NCBI GenBank assembly: GCA_037954665.1 | Contig: JBBMOL010000057.1 | Coordinates: 930,001 to 994,000, forward strand | Direction: 5' to 3' | Length of the DNA: 64,000 nt | From: Laguncularia racemosa | Lineage: Eukaryota > Streptophyta > Magnoliopsida > Myrtales > Combretaceae | Shown: positions 1 through 11,752 of the stretch, piece by piece | Numbering within the stretch: position 1 is the stretch's first letter | How the letters are laid out: the number at the start of each line of letters is the position of its first letter | The notes under the pieces: model-generated | What the model saw: only the letters and a program-made list of their open reading frames with translations | Database searches by the model: none | Told to the model about the DNA's origin: nothing | Translations under genes and position numbers: made by a program

Positions 1-960
1 ATAAAGCTACCATGTGTGATCCATCTTCTTCACTAATAATATTAGAGAAGAAAATGGACTACTTGTGCAGCATGATCCCTTAGTCTAACATTTTCTTGAC
101 TAATTCTCTATATTTGTCTTTTGAAAGTGTGGATACTATTGCAAGTAGTAGCCTCTAATGTGTTATACCTTGCTTCCTAAGCCACAAGATGAAAGTAAGA
201 AGTAACAACATTCATGTCTAACAAATGCTGCAACTAACTATACACAATCGGATTAGGATCTAACGATCGTTCTCCCTTTAGCATCATTAAGATACCTTAC
301 CATATAAACTCTCATTTTCAACTTACTATGACCAATATCAATGTAACCTAAGCTTTGGAGCCACTAAACTCTAAATACAACTCTAAACCCTTGGATTGGA
401 ATGGCATAAAACGCGTTGATGAATTCTTGTTTTTATATAATTAATGAGACATCCTTATACCCCCTTCAAAACTAGTCTATACTCTTTGAAAATCATCACA
501 ATAAATCTAGCAAAAGGAACAACTTGTATACCTAAGTGCTTCAATACATGACTTTGAAAAAATATTTTAATCCTTCTTAAGTCAATTAAAGTAGTAAGAG
601 AAGAACCATTGATAATATGATGTGCATTGTCCTAATGCCCTTGATAGAGCTTGGGAACTAAATCTCCACTTACTCTTTTGTATTTTTGTCTATTAATAGT
701 AGTAGAACTTTGGATTTGCATTTGTATAACTTATGCTACCCATCTTCACAATTATAGCATAAGCCATGTTCATGTTTTGTTAATATTTCAAAAGCAAAAA
801 GTCTTGTAATAAGAAGCAATGGTTTGGAAGGAAACCTAAAAAAATTATTAGAAGGGTTTGTAGTAGAAGGATGAGAAAAGGGTTTAAGAGATTAAAGTTG
901 AGTAGAAATAAGAAGATTAAGATTAGGTAATAAGAGAATGAAAAGAGTGAAAGTGGTAAA
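1..960 (-). pseudogene. Ty3/gypsy retrotransposon polyprotein relic (gag zinc knuckle, protease, start of RT)
   Basis: Reading the minus strand in all three frames gives pieces of a Ty3/gypsy polyprotein in the expected order. Around 715-770 is a gag CCHC knuckle (GLCYNCEDG, then H and YKCKSK). Around 260-640 are protease-region pieces, including FYAIPIQGF at 388-411 and WLQSLG at 348-365, both typical of the gypsy aspartic protease/RT linker. At 1-130 is the start of the reverse transcriptase (LVKKML, then an EDGS block). Frames shift and stops are frequent, so this is dead. The remaining RT, RNase H and integrase would lie left of position 1. The right end is uncertain, and no LTR was recognised between 840 and 1250. 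The family call is firm; the boundaries are not. Confidence 0.82.
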
Positions 961-1249
961 AAATTTTTGCTTCACGGATTTCAATAAACCAAATAGGTTA
1001 CATTAAGGGACTTGGTCTAATGATTTTGCACCTCTCTATATAACCAATGAAATTAGCAAATAATTTAAAAAATGACTTGAATAGACTCGTGACAAGATTT
1101 GAGAATGCTTCAAATTGTGCATGATAGACATTAGCGAATCTAATTTGTGTCAATCAAATTTTCTTTCTATAGGGTTTTTTTTTTTGACAAAAATTCATAT
1201 ATAAATTTAAAATAATTTATCGAATGTGTACATACACTTAAAAAATTAT

Positions 1250-1344
1250 GGGATAAATTACGCGGACCACCTTGGGATAATACCACATCACTAAAAAAAA
1301 AAGGAAAGAGAAATATTATATAAGAAAATGAAATTAGTTAGAAT

Positions 1345-1388
<44 letters not shown>

Positions 1389-2024
1389 GTATTGGGTTGC
1401 CACCATTCCTTCTCCCACAAGAAGACTATCACCAACTCTTGGATCTACACCTTATTACAATTTCTATTATTCATGTGAATCCAAGATTTATTTGTGCTAT
1501 CTTTTTATTTGGGGTACTTGTTAAATTTTGTTTACTAAAACAATGTTGCAAGAAAACTTCATAAAAACTAAAATTATAAAAGACAAATGAGGGGAAAACA
1601 CACACGAAAGACTATGGTAAGGATATACTGCATTTGCAATTCCACAATTGGTACTTTGCCAAAGCTTTCCAAGTCAAGCCATGGATGCATTATAGCTAAA
1701 TCATGTCTTCAAATCTTTGGTAGAAGGAATCTTAGAAAATTTTAGACAAAGAGACTTACATATGGTGAATTGCAATTTTGTATCGTTAAAGAAAAAGGAG
1801 ATATTGACGTGTTCTCTTAATTTGTTTTATTTTATTAATCTATTTCCTTTTCAATTTTAATATCATTTTGTTTTGTAATTTTTCATTTGTTCATTTTTAC
1901 CTTTATTTTTTTTATATGGCAATGCCACATCACTTTTTTTATGACATGCATGCATTTATGTAAACAAATCATGTGGGTTCTCATTTAATTATGAGAGTTT
2001 TCAAGAGATCCATGCAATTTACCC
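1250..2024. mobile_element. Possible MULE-like MITE with short TIRs
   Basis: The left end GGGATAAATTACGCGGACC resembles the reverse complement of the right end (GGGTAAATTGCATGGATC). Flanks AAAAATTAT on the left and AAAATTAAT on the right could be a decayed 9-bp target duplication. The termini resemble those of the elements at 8051-8563 and 45110-45584. The interior has no coding sequence and holds an (ATA)n tract at 1347-1387. The inverted similarity is short and the flanks are AT-rich, so this could be coincidence. Confidence 0.4.
1347..1387. repeat. (ATA)n microsatellite
   Basis: About 13 uninterrupted trinucleotide units, a likely length-polymorphic marker. Confidence 0.95.
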
Positions 2025-5000
2025 AAAATTAATTTTACTTTTTGTTATATTTTGAGCACTTATTTGGGTTTAGGACATTGGATGAGCTAATTCAAGCACT
2101 TGGCCTTGTTAGTTTTTTTTTTTTTTAAATAAAGATCATAGGGGAATTCCAAATAATTGATTTAAAAAAAAATCATAAGATCTTCACACAACTGAGTATT
2201 ATTTTCTTATTATAGTAAATGCATATAGTAAATTAATAATTAAAATTGACATATTCAACGCTTAAGATAAGCTTGAAAGCCTTTATGATATCATAATCAA
2301 GTTTCAAACTAATGATATATGGTTATGAGCACATCACGCTTCCACTACGTCAATCTGATTTGAATGCATAGTTTGCACATTAGAAATATTTGAACTCATC
2401 TAATTGCAAACTCCCACATAAAGACATGAATGCAAACCCAAATTAGTACATGAATATTCCCATACTAGAGCAGAAAAGGCCTAATTTACCCATCCTAACG
2501 AGGTGATGCCCACGATATCCAGGACAGGTCCATATGGCTTCCTAGTTCCTACACCCCACATGCCAATCTTCGGTGGGTGGTTTCTATTTATTTCCTTCTC
2601 CCTCGATAGAACCCACATGTTGAAGGCTACAAGAGAATAATTTTATCCAAAAACCCTAAAAATAGCATTGCTCTTTGGCTTGTGCAATAGGACATACATG
2701 CATGGTATGGAAAAAGCCAAGTATAACAAACCTTCGAATAGTCTTTTCAAGGACATATATGGTAGGGCTCTAAAGACTTTTCAAAACGTCTTATTAAAAT
2801 ATAGATTATTACAAAATTATTACATAGGCATTTCATGAATTTGAGAATTTCAAAATCCCAAGCAATAAGCATGCTTGTGAAAAAAAAAGAAAAAAGAAAA
2901 AGTACATCAATTTCAAACAGTTAGTATCAATATACTTTATAAATCATTTAAAAAATAAAATATAAATTGTTAAAACTGTTATAATTTAAGTGATATAAAT
3001 ATTAATTTTTATTAAAATCAATCAAGTTTAATTCTCCCCTCTTTATCAATTAAAATATGTATAGTAATTAGTAAAAAAAAAAAGAGAGAAAGAAATAAGG
3101 AATATATTCAAATATTATTGAAAATATGTTAAGAGTATGTTTTATCGAGTTTAATTAGAAAGTCCAAATCCAATGATAAATGGTTATACTTTCGACTTCC
3201 ACTACATAAAGGTTTTTTAGTGCGATTGAATAACTTAATAAAATAAAATTTTGACCAATAATTAGTCAAGATGCAACAGAAGCAAGGACATTGAAAATTG
3301 AAAGCTATGATATTATCGATTCACAGAACTATAATGGCGACACTAATGATTGATTTGACATTGTGACAAACAATTCTTTGTATCATAAATAATTAATTAC
3401 TACCATAAATAAGAGGAGACATGATTAAGGCACTAAAACTACTTGAGCCTTCACTTCATCCCTATATAGCAAGTCTCTAGAGTTTGATTAAAAATATAAT
3501 TTTATTGTATTTTCATTTTTTATATTGTTAGATATAATTAGTATTTACTTAATATATATATATATATATATATAAAATAATGAGTATATAACTTGTAATA
3601 TTTAATATATTTTTTATTTTATTATTATTATTATTTTGTAGTGGATGACGTTGGAACTCATAGCAGGCAGCAACCCACTTGTATGGATGATGGTCAACTT
3701 TTTCTAATTAATGGTAGCCATAAGTTCTGCGGGAGTGGTTAAGTGCTGTGTTGTGGTGTGCATCGAAATAGACCACCTTGGACAGTGAAAGTCAAATTTA
3801 ATAATTCGATCCACTGAGCTTTCCTTAAAGCTCGCCATCCATGTGCTAATTATACTATGGCAACTGCATTTTACCATCTTTGATGTGATTTTTAAGGGTT
3901 CACGTTGGGCTTCCAGCTGAAATCTCGAAATAGAGGATAGGGGGAAAAAAAAAAGATTTCTAAAACACAGAGATTTTTGTATATGATGGGCATTTTTTCT
4001 GAAATATTTATTAAAAAATTTCAGTTGTTTCTATTAATAATATTTTGCTAGATGTCTATAATATAAAAGGTTCTTACGAACTTATTTTCCCAATAAATAA
4101 AAACTTTAAATTTAAAAAAATTCTTTTTTTATATATATTTTAAACTATAAATCACAAAACCGGTTGAGTGTTTCTCTAGTATTAAGTTTAATTAGTGGGT
4201 ATTTGATAAATAGAAAATCACTCTTTCAACATTCGTCACAGTCAATTTCTGCATTATCAACTAGTATTACAGTTAAAAAAAAATAGTATTACAGTAATCT
4301 TAAAATTATGAGGGTCTTGATGTATATTTATATTTCTGGGCGTTATCTAACTATACATTATATATATATATAATAAACAAACCTCATGCCTCGAATGGGA
4401 GACCTTGCCTTGCTCACCTAATCTTTGCCTGAATATCAAAAGTCAATTGAACCCACAGCGTAAGATAGCATCCTATCTTCTTGGCAGATATCTAATGCCC
4501 AAAGGTCAAGAAGCCATTTCCTTTTGTAAGCTTTCGTGATTTGACACGGAATTTGGAAATAGACAGAGTCAGTGCAGCAGTGGAGATATGTCTTATCACT
4601 CTGAACCACAGCCCATCCCCCATAAATGAATGGATTTTTTTTTTATCATAAAATGATTTTTTTTTTAAATTCATTCAACATAATTATAAAATAAACAAAA
4701 GTCAGTCTATTAGAACATATAATTACCTAATTATTCTTCCTCATTTAACACACTAGAAAAGAAAAGATTAGAGAAATTGCATTTTTGAATATATTCTCCG
4801 CTCTCGAAGATTAAACAAGCTAACTCAATCAATTATAGATTTCAATTGTATAAGTTATACGATTGATGCTCACGGCTTCTTAGACTTATTTGATTATTAT
4901 TTGTGCATTTGAGATACTAAAACTATTTATTCTCCCTTCTTGTCATTTTTTTCAAGTCATCTAATAGAAAAATACTATTTTAATAAGAAGAGAATGATTA

Positions 5001-5340
5001 ATTGATCTTATTTTATTCTAATAGAAAAATACTGGTCATGCAATATGAAATCTTAAGGATGCTATCATGATAAGTCATTAACAATCTAAACGAGTAGATA
5101 ATTTGTAAATTAATCTCTCATTGTGAAATTTTCTTTTTCAATTTTTTTTTCTTTAAAATCTCCACCTTTAGATCTTTTCAAGTTGTAGGATGGCAACTTA
5201 TTCTAATAATTTTTCAAAGTATTAGAGTCTTAACATTACAAATCTTGGTTTTCATTGAAATTTGTCCTATGCTAGTTTCATTTATATATAATAATCACAT
5301 TAAATGTATATTATAGCAAAAATTAAAAGCTATTGTACCG
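2025..5340. other. AT-rich intergenic stretch without a recognised gene
   Basis: No coding segment with family resemblance was seen on either strand. It holds a (TA)n tract at 3552-3574 and poly-A or poly-T runs. The slightly GC-richer parts (2470-2640, 3640-3900) look non-coding. A 60-codon minus-strand ORF at 4492-4674 has no recognisable features. Confidence 0.6.
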
Positions 5341-5889
5341 AAGAGGAATATTATAAAATCATTGTTGATTTTCTCACCAAAGCTACACATAAGCCAGTGA
5401 AGTCATACAAGTTTGGATTTTCCTAGGCACTCACCATCATAGCACGTAACCCCTTCAAGCGTGCAAACTTTCTTTTTAGCAATGGCATTGACACTCACTA
5501 TCCTGGCAATAACAATTTCCACCTCTTTAGCCTTTGAGTAGAGGAAACATACTTTTAGCAATCCCCTTAACATCATAATAGTCATTAAAGTTGTAAGAGA
5601 TGAGAATGGTGGTTCCATTGAACAAAAGTTGAGAGTACATGAGGACTCACTTGCACCCTTATCTTTTGGATAAAGTGTCCTTCTGACCACTTCAGCACTA
5701 AAGCAAACTTGTAGACCTTAATTGCATTGCTAGCATTAAGAGCCACTACCGTGATGTGCAGTTTTCACAATAAAGAAAGCCACCTTAGATTCCTTCTTAC
5801 TTACAAGAACATTAGTTTGAAAATAATTAAAAACATAACTGAGATGGGGTTTTAAGAACTTTAAAACTACAGTTCATCCTCACTTTGCA
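5341..5889. other. Unassigned segment with a 95-codon minus-strand ORF
   Basis: This lies just downstream (in minus orientation) of the LINE RNase H relic. An ORF at 5403-5690 on the minus strand has no motif I recognise. Other frames of the same stretch also look protein-like in short pieces, as in a frameshifted pseudogene. It could be a host pseudogene fragment or the LINE tail region. No function is proposed. Confidence 0.35.
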
Positions 5890-7800
5890 TTAAGCGACTA
5901 CTTTGTCGACACATGCATTTGCTTCCCTAGCTATTAAAGAGAAACAAAAAGAAGAGAACAAGTTCTTGAAGGATATTGTATCTTTAACTATTCCTTTATT
6001 TTGCAAGGATAAACTAAAGAGGAAGAAAAGAACCAAAGACAATTTTTGAATCAGTTTCTATTACTATCTTTTATCTTCTCTCCCTTTTAGCAATAAAGAG
6101 GCCGTCCTTGACGGCTATTACTTTGGCCATCAAGTTGCCCTTAATACCAAAAAAATTGGTTGTGGCTTCCAACAAAAGGCCTTAAGCAACTCTACAAGCA
6201 ACACCAGTTCCAACTTCTTTTGTTAATAGATTACTTGCTCTATCATTGTTTATTTTGATGAAATTAGGCTTAAGTGGTAGCTAAACTTGTAATCTTCTTG
6301 AAGTCCTTATTGATGTAGTAGCTATCATTAACCTACCAACATTTAAAGCACTCATGATAGAAACCCAATTAACTTCATCCGCTTATTGCATTGTTTTGTT
6401 AATATTTCCATCACCTACACTATTACCTTGGCCTTGCATTTTCTTTGTGACCTTGTGCCTAAATACACTTTGTTCCTTAACATTAGTAAAAGAAGCACTC
6501 CTTTGCCAATTTTCTACAACCAAAGCTTCTAGATCTATCCCCATAATTGGTTGAATTGTTTCTTGCTATTAGGGGTTATCAAACATAATCTCCATAGATT
6601 CTCTAACAAATTCTTTGCAACCTCCCAACCTTTAACTTCATGCAACCCATATCTAATCTTCCTAATGATTGCTTGTGGATTAGGCTCAAGCTTATCAAAA
6701 ACACACTTATTTCTATGTTTCCATATTTGCTACAAGACTACAACATAGAGATTAAACCACTTCTTAATTTCAACAAGTGAACTCTATCTATCTTCCATCT
6801 TATCTTCAAACCATTTATCAATTCTTGATGTTTCACATGCATCAATTCTAACATGACAACATGCAAACCAAATAGGTCTAACCTAATTGCAGTTAAAGAA
6901 CATATGTTTAATCATTTCATCAAATCCCCAATTGAAGCAACTTGTCGTAGGAAGACTTTTCTAGCAAAATAAATTATGATTAGTGGCTAAAGAAATCATG
7001 TGCAAGCTCTAAAAAGTGATTTTTTTTGCTTTGGCTTGAGCTCAAGAGCCCAATAAGTTTCTAGAGATTTTGGTCTACAATGTAAGATGGAGCCCCTTAA
7101 TCTATCTAAGCACATATTACTCCTATTCAATAGATGATAACTAGTTCTAACCAAATAGATGCCATCATTTATGCTAAGCCAAATTATCTTGTCCTCACGA
7201 TTCAATAAAATTATTAGTATATGCTCAGTAGCCTTCTTTTCCTCCTTTGATAGCACATGATTAACCCTTTGTAAGTTCCACACTAGTGATTCTCTATCTA
7301 TCACATCCTCAACTTTGAAGTTTTTTAAATGATCTTCTACTACTCTTTCTTCTAGCTTAAAGTTAAGTAAAGAAGGAATCAAAGCATCCTTCTAAAAATC
7401 CACTTTATTTCCTTTCCCAAAAGGCTAAGTTAGATATTTGGATTTAGCATTCCTTCCTGCTAGAATACTTTGTCATAACCAAGATGCTCTCCCACCTTTT
7501 ATAGCCTTAAGAAATCCTCATTTAGAAAGTAAATACTTTTTATGAGTCTTGCCGACAATGCATCTAAGGTTTGTATAAATCTTTAGGCTAACTTCCTTAA
7601 GAGGCTCAAATAAAAAATTTGTAAGTCCTTAAATCCCAATCCTCCACATTTTGACTTTGATAATGCAACCTATCTCTTCTAATGAATTTCATTATCCTTT
7701 TTAGAGTCACCTTACCAAAAATTGGCTATCAAACTTGTCACTTCTTTATAGCATTTCTTTGGAAAGGGGAAAGCGCTCATAGAACAATTTTATTGGTATA
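5890..7800 (-). pseudogene. 5'-truncated LINE (L1-type) relic: RT C-terminal region, zf-RVT region and RNase H
   Basis: On the minus strand, pieces of a plant L1-type ORF2 run from right to left. About 7560-7700 gives SKSKCGGLGFKDLQ, the conserved segment after the RT thumb. A 128-residue open piece at 6996-7382 contains EDKIIW and DGIYLVR followed by YHLL, typical of the zf-RVT region. About 5900-6200 gives RNase H pieces (VIAVKDGL, VIETDSKIV, REANACVD). There are many stops and frame changes. The endonuclease and the catalytic RT block are missing, as expected of 5' truncation or later loss. The RNase H domain separates this element from the plus-strand LINE at 52931-56648, where I see none. 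Confidence 0.82.
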
Positions 7801-8041
7801 TAAATGCCTAAGTCTACTAGTATTCAAAATCTCCATAATAGTTATAGTAGAATATTCTCTCATAGTACAAATCATAACCCATATAGTCATAGGGATCAAT
7901 ATCTTGATCATCATCATCATCCGAAATAACAAGCTCCAACATGGATAAGTGATAATGCCCAATGCAAGAGTCACTGCATAATAATTACACTCACATATCA
8001 TGTTGCATTTATTTCATAATAATATACTTATATAATAATAA
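7801..8041. other. Spacer between the LINE relic and MITE cluster, with a short acidic ORF
   Basis: On the minus strand an ATG near 7942 opens about 42 codons rich in Asp and Tyr (starting MLELVISDDDDDQD). The composition is low-complexity and no family is recognised. It may be part of an older element. No function is proposed. Confidence 0.3.
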
Positions 8042-8572
8042 AATATTCTTAGGTAAATTATACAGACACATCCTAAAAAGTTTTGAAATTGCTTGAACTC
8101 CCTAATTTTTCAAATGTCAACACCTAGACTCCTTGAGAAATAGTTGTGAAGTCCACTTCTTTTTACATGTTGGTTGCTTTATGTATATTTTCTTATTGAC
8201 ATAGACAACTCATATAATATATTTAATTAATAAAAATACTAAAACATTCAAAAATAAAAATAAAAAATTATAGAAAAAGAAAATTAAGTGGTCGACGATA
8301 GCCAAATTGTTTTTTTTTCTTTTTCTTTTTTAATTTTTTGCTATTTTTCCTTTTTTAGTTTTGATTTTCTAAATTTGTAATGATTTTGTTAATTAAATAA
8401 ATTTCATATGTTTTAACATTAGTAGAAATTACACATAAGCAGGCAACACATTAAAGAAAAGTGTCTTATATCTGTTTTCAGGGGGTATAGGTGTCGACTT
8501 TTGAAAAACTAGGGATTCTATGTAATTTCAAAACTTTTTAAGGGGCGTACGCTTAATTTATCCAATATTCTT
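8042..8572. mobile_element. MULE-type foldback MITE with long TIRs and 9-bp TSD
   Basis: A 513-bp element (8051-8563) is flanked by a perfect 9-bp direct repeat AATATTCTT at 8042-8050 and 8564-8572. Its ends are long inverted repeats: AGGTAAATTATACAGACAC on the left matches the reverse complement of the right end (GGATAAATTAAGCGTACGC). The similarity continues about 80 bp and resumes further in, so the element could fold into a hairpin. There is no coding capacity. Nine-bp duplications with long TIRs are the signature of Mutator-like elements. The same TIR family appears at 45110-45584. Confidence 0.85.
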
Positions 8573-8952
8573 TTAGATTATAATTTTTGTGAAAGCAAAC
8601 AATATAACCTCAGAGTCTTAAGTTTGGAATAACTCGGATTTTGGTCACATATATTTATAAATAGGGGAAATTACAAGTAACCCCCATAAACTTTGACTTA
8701 AATGTGGATATACTCTCCTAAATCTTCAAATGTGAAAAGTAACTTTTTTTAGGGTGCGTACGCTTAATTTATCCAATATTCTTTTAGATTATAATTTTTT
8801 TGAAAGCAAACAATATAACCTCAAAGTCTTAAGTTTGGCATAACTCGGATTTTGGTCACATATATTTATAAATAGGGGAAATTACAAGTAACCCCCATAA
8901 ACATTGACTTAAATGTGTATATACTCTCCTAAACTTTCAAATGTGAAAAGTA
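8532..8952. repeat. Two-copy tandem duplication, unit about 211 bp
   Basis: The segment from GCGTACGCTTAATTTATCC at 8545 is repeated from 8756, with only a handful of differences. The unit covers the right end of the MITE at 8051-8563, its flank, and the left end of the MITE at 8875-9228. Both junctions carry the short motif AACTTTT, which suggests duplication through microhomology or slippage after both insertions. Confidence 0.92.
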
Positions 8953-9237
8953 ACTTTTATAAACTTTGATAAAGTAGCAACATAAAGGAAGCTCACTTTT
9001 TTAGTTCAAATATACTAAATTCAAAATTTAAGAGGTGTTAAAGCACATTTTAATAAGTTTGAGGGGGTATTTCAACACCAAAATCAAAATTTAGGGAGGC
9101 TAATTATAATTTTTAAGGGTTGATTATCCATTTATCAAACTTTAAGAGGTGATTTGTAACATTTGAAAGTTTAAAATGTGTATCCACACCTAATTCAAAG
9201 ATTAAGGGTGGCTATTTACAATTTTTCCTTATAAATA
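8866..9237. mobile_element. Second MULE-type MITE with 9-bp TSD
   Basis: A 354-bp element (8875-9228) is flanked by TTATAAATA at 8866-8874 and 9229-9237. The left end (GGGGAAATTACAAGTAACCC) matches the reverse complement of the right end (GGAAAAATTGTAAATAGCC). The inverted similarity continues over about 80 bp, including AACTTTCAAATGT in both arms. It is non-coding. A second copy of its left end sits at about 8664, inside the tandem duplication. Confidence 0.78.
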
Positions 9238-9455
9238 TAATTTAGTAACACTGCAAAATTTATCAATAAAACCAATACTTTAATCATCTCATGCTATGTT
9301 TAACCAGTTGTCTAATTTCATTGCCTCATCCATAATAGTTTTACACCACTATAAAAACACAATGATAACTTCTCTCTGGATTTCTAAACTTGATACAGTT
9401 AGAGTTCCATCATATTAACACTTGCCTATTCACACTTAGTGGCATTAGCTCTAAG

Positions 9456-9984
9456 CACTACAAGAAAATTAGTCTTTAGAAATAGAAATTCCGCAATAGA
9501 AAATATTTATATCTAAAAATATTAATTTATGATAGATTTATAATGAATTTACGATAACATAAAATAGGTTATTTTTTGTGATTTACAGATGTTTTAGGAC
9601 ATTTGTGACAAATTGCTCATAGATTAGTGATGAGATTAACTTTATAGCTTTAATTATACAGTGAGAATGTGAATTTTTAGGCACTATATTTTTATCTTTC
9701 AAATTTTGTTGTAAAGCTATCTCTAAAGTATAAAGAAATTTTTTTTAGGACCATTCAAGATAGATTATCCATCTCTGATCACTCTTAAAATTTTCCTTAT
9801 CATTTTTACTTTTCCTCTTTATTATCTTAATTTTTTTTTAAAAAAAACCCTCTCAAGTAAAAAATATTATTCCCCATTTCTTTACTTCACATCCTTTCAA
9901 ATAATGGCAAATTCGTTGGGCCCCTCTTAAATAGTCACACATCACATACTCTTAAAAGTTACAATGTTGTCTCCTTGTAGTTAG
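9456..9984. mobile_element. Candidate CACTA-type terminus, possibly a degenerate short element
   Basis: CACTACAAGAAAA at 9456-9468 is an exact match to the common terminal sequence of plant CACTA (En/Spm) elements. The only candidate for the opposite end is a degenerate CTCCTTGTAGTT at about 9971-9982. No 3-bp duplication is evident and no transposase is present. The left terminus is well supported; the right end is a guess. Confidence 0.42.
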
Positions 9985-10029
9985 TAACAATTAGCAACAT
10001 CATGATATCGAAAGCCTAAGGTTTCTCCC

Positions 10030-10540
10030 TCTCCTTCTCTCTAAGAACCAATTGAATCTTTCATTAAATGTTAGAGCAAGGGGTTGTTCCTGATAATTTT
10101 ATGTACCCACTTATTCTTAGATAGAAAAAGATAGAGGTGCTGAAATTTAACGGGATTCATTTTGCTAAAAGCATAGTGTTCATGTTCAATGTGCAAAGAT
10201 TGATGTTTGTCCCTAGTGTGGGAGCTTAGATGCCACTCGAAGAGTGTTTGATGCATGCATCGGAAAGATTTATATGCATAGACTACAATAATAGGTGAAG
10301 TTGTGCATAATTGATAGGTTGTGGCTTTTAATGAAATGAAACTAGATGGTGTAAAGTCAAATCTCGTGATGTTGGCTTCTATTGTATCTACTTATGGGAG
10401 ATTGGAAATAAGCAGGGAGGGATGGCCTTGAATGGTTTGGTTATTATAAGTGATTTAGAGAGCGGTACTTATGTCTCAAATACTCTTATCGACAGGGACT
10501 ATAAATGTAGGAGACATGGTTTAGAGTATGATACTAATAA
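10030..10540 (+). pseudogene. Pentatricopeptide repeat (PPR) protein pseudogene fragment
   Basis: Three-frame reading of the plus strand gives PPR pieces in a sensible order: GVVPDNFMYPLILR at 10081-10122, CGSLDATRRVFDACIGK at 10217-10267, FNEMKLDGVKSNLVMLASI at 10328-10384, and YVSNTLID near 10468. These match PPR repeat helices of plant organelle RNA-binding proteins, probably the PLS subclass. In-frame stops and at least two frame changes separate them, so no product can be made. No start, targeting peptide or DYW end was found. It is probably an old gene fragment, or a retrocopy, since most PPR genes lack introns. Confidence 0.8.
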
Positions 10541-10673
10541 GAAGTGTTAGCTTCTTTTTCTTTTTCTTTTTCTTTTTTTAATTAAGTCATTGTTAACATA
10601 GGTTGATTCTTTCTAGCGAAGGAGCTAATATGAGCTAAGCTATATTTTAGTATGTCCTTCTTCTACTTCCTTT

Positions 10674-10708
<35 letters not shown>
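10674..10708. repeat. (CT)n microsatellite
   Basis: Near-perfect CT repeat with one GT interruption, 140 bp past the PPR pseudogene. Confidence 0.95.
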
Positions 10709-10918
10709 TTTTATTTGATTGGTTGATTTAATTTATTTGCGTGATGGAATTGAAAAGTTGTTCTTGGTTAACTATTTGATTTTCTTATTAATTCATGGTT
10801 TAAACATGATCTTTAAGGAATTATGGTGAGAACATGTAAGCTTTCCTTAATTAAGTGAGAGACTATAACTGTTTTGCTCAAGTTAATATCCATGCATCAT
10901 TAACTACTTGTTGCCTAG

Positions 10919-11752
10919 GTATTACTCAAAGTTGTGCAAATGGATTATAGTTTGCGTATTGACTCGTTTAACTTGCTTAAAAAATGAGTTAGGGTTAAAA
11001 TTTTCAACCCGTTTAAAAAGTGGACTAAATGAGCCCAATTCGTTTAACTCGCGGACCAACTCACCAATGCAAGGAAAAAAAAAATAGTATAACTTAATCT
11101 AATTGCATATTACATCTATGACATAATATTGAATCATTAATTCATTTTACTTTTAAATTTAATGTAATAAACTATAAAACTCAATTCGCATATCATCATT
11201 CATCATCATTTTTCTCACTCTTCTTACCTTTTTTTTTTTTTTTTAATAATCTTAGTCTTTCCATTTTTCTCACTAGTTCCATCCTTAATCCCTTCATCAT
11301 TTTATAATATTTGTATTATAAAGATGTTACAATTATAATATCTATATTGTGGTATAAAGTATCAAGTCAAATCATCATATTACTTTATAAACAAAACAAA
11401 ATTGTTATGACTTTATATTTTATACAATTTTAAATGAAAAGAAAATAAAATCTATTGTTAATGGGTTATGGGTTAGCTTATATAACCCGATAAAATACAT
11501 AAATTGGTTAAATGAATTGTATTGAACCATTTAACCCACCAATAACCTACCAAGGCATATATATGGGTTAAATTGGCTGAATTAATGGGTTAGCCCATTT
11601 AACCCATGAACCCAATTGAGTTAGGTTAAGGTTAACAAATTCTAACCTATTTGTTAAATAGGTCATCATGGGTTAGCTCATTTAACCTATAGGTCAAAGT
11701 GAACTGGGTTGGATTGGTTCGTTTAACCTACTTATACACCTCTAGTATTACT
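10919..11752. mobile_element. hAT-type MITE with perfect 8-bp TSD
   Basis: An 818-bp element (10927-11744) is bounded by GTATTACT at 10919-10926 and 11745-11752. Its ends are imperfect inverted repeats: CAAAGTTGTGCAAATGG against the reverse complement of the right end, TAGAGGTGTATAAGTAGG. An 8-bp target duplication and a TAGGGGTG-like end are hallmarks of hAT elements. The interior is non-coding and built from degenerate repeats related to GGGTTAAATGGGTTAGC on both strands, so it could form extended secondary structure. Confidence 0.85.

Noticed and set aside
5403..5690. 95-codon minus-strand ORF as a gene
   Set aside because: No recognised domain. Neighbouring frames look equally protein-like, as in a frameshifted relic. 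Kept only as an unassigned segment.
7682..8001. Overlapping ORFs on both strands before the MITE cluster
   Set aside because: The plus-strand frame is antisense to the LINE relic. The minus-strand frame is short and low-complexity.
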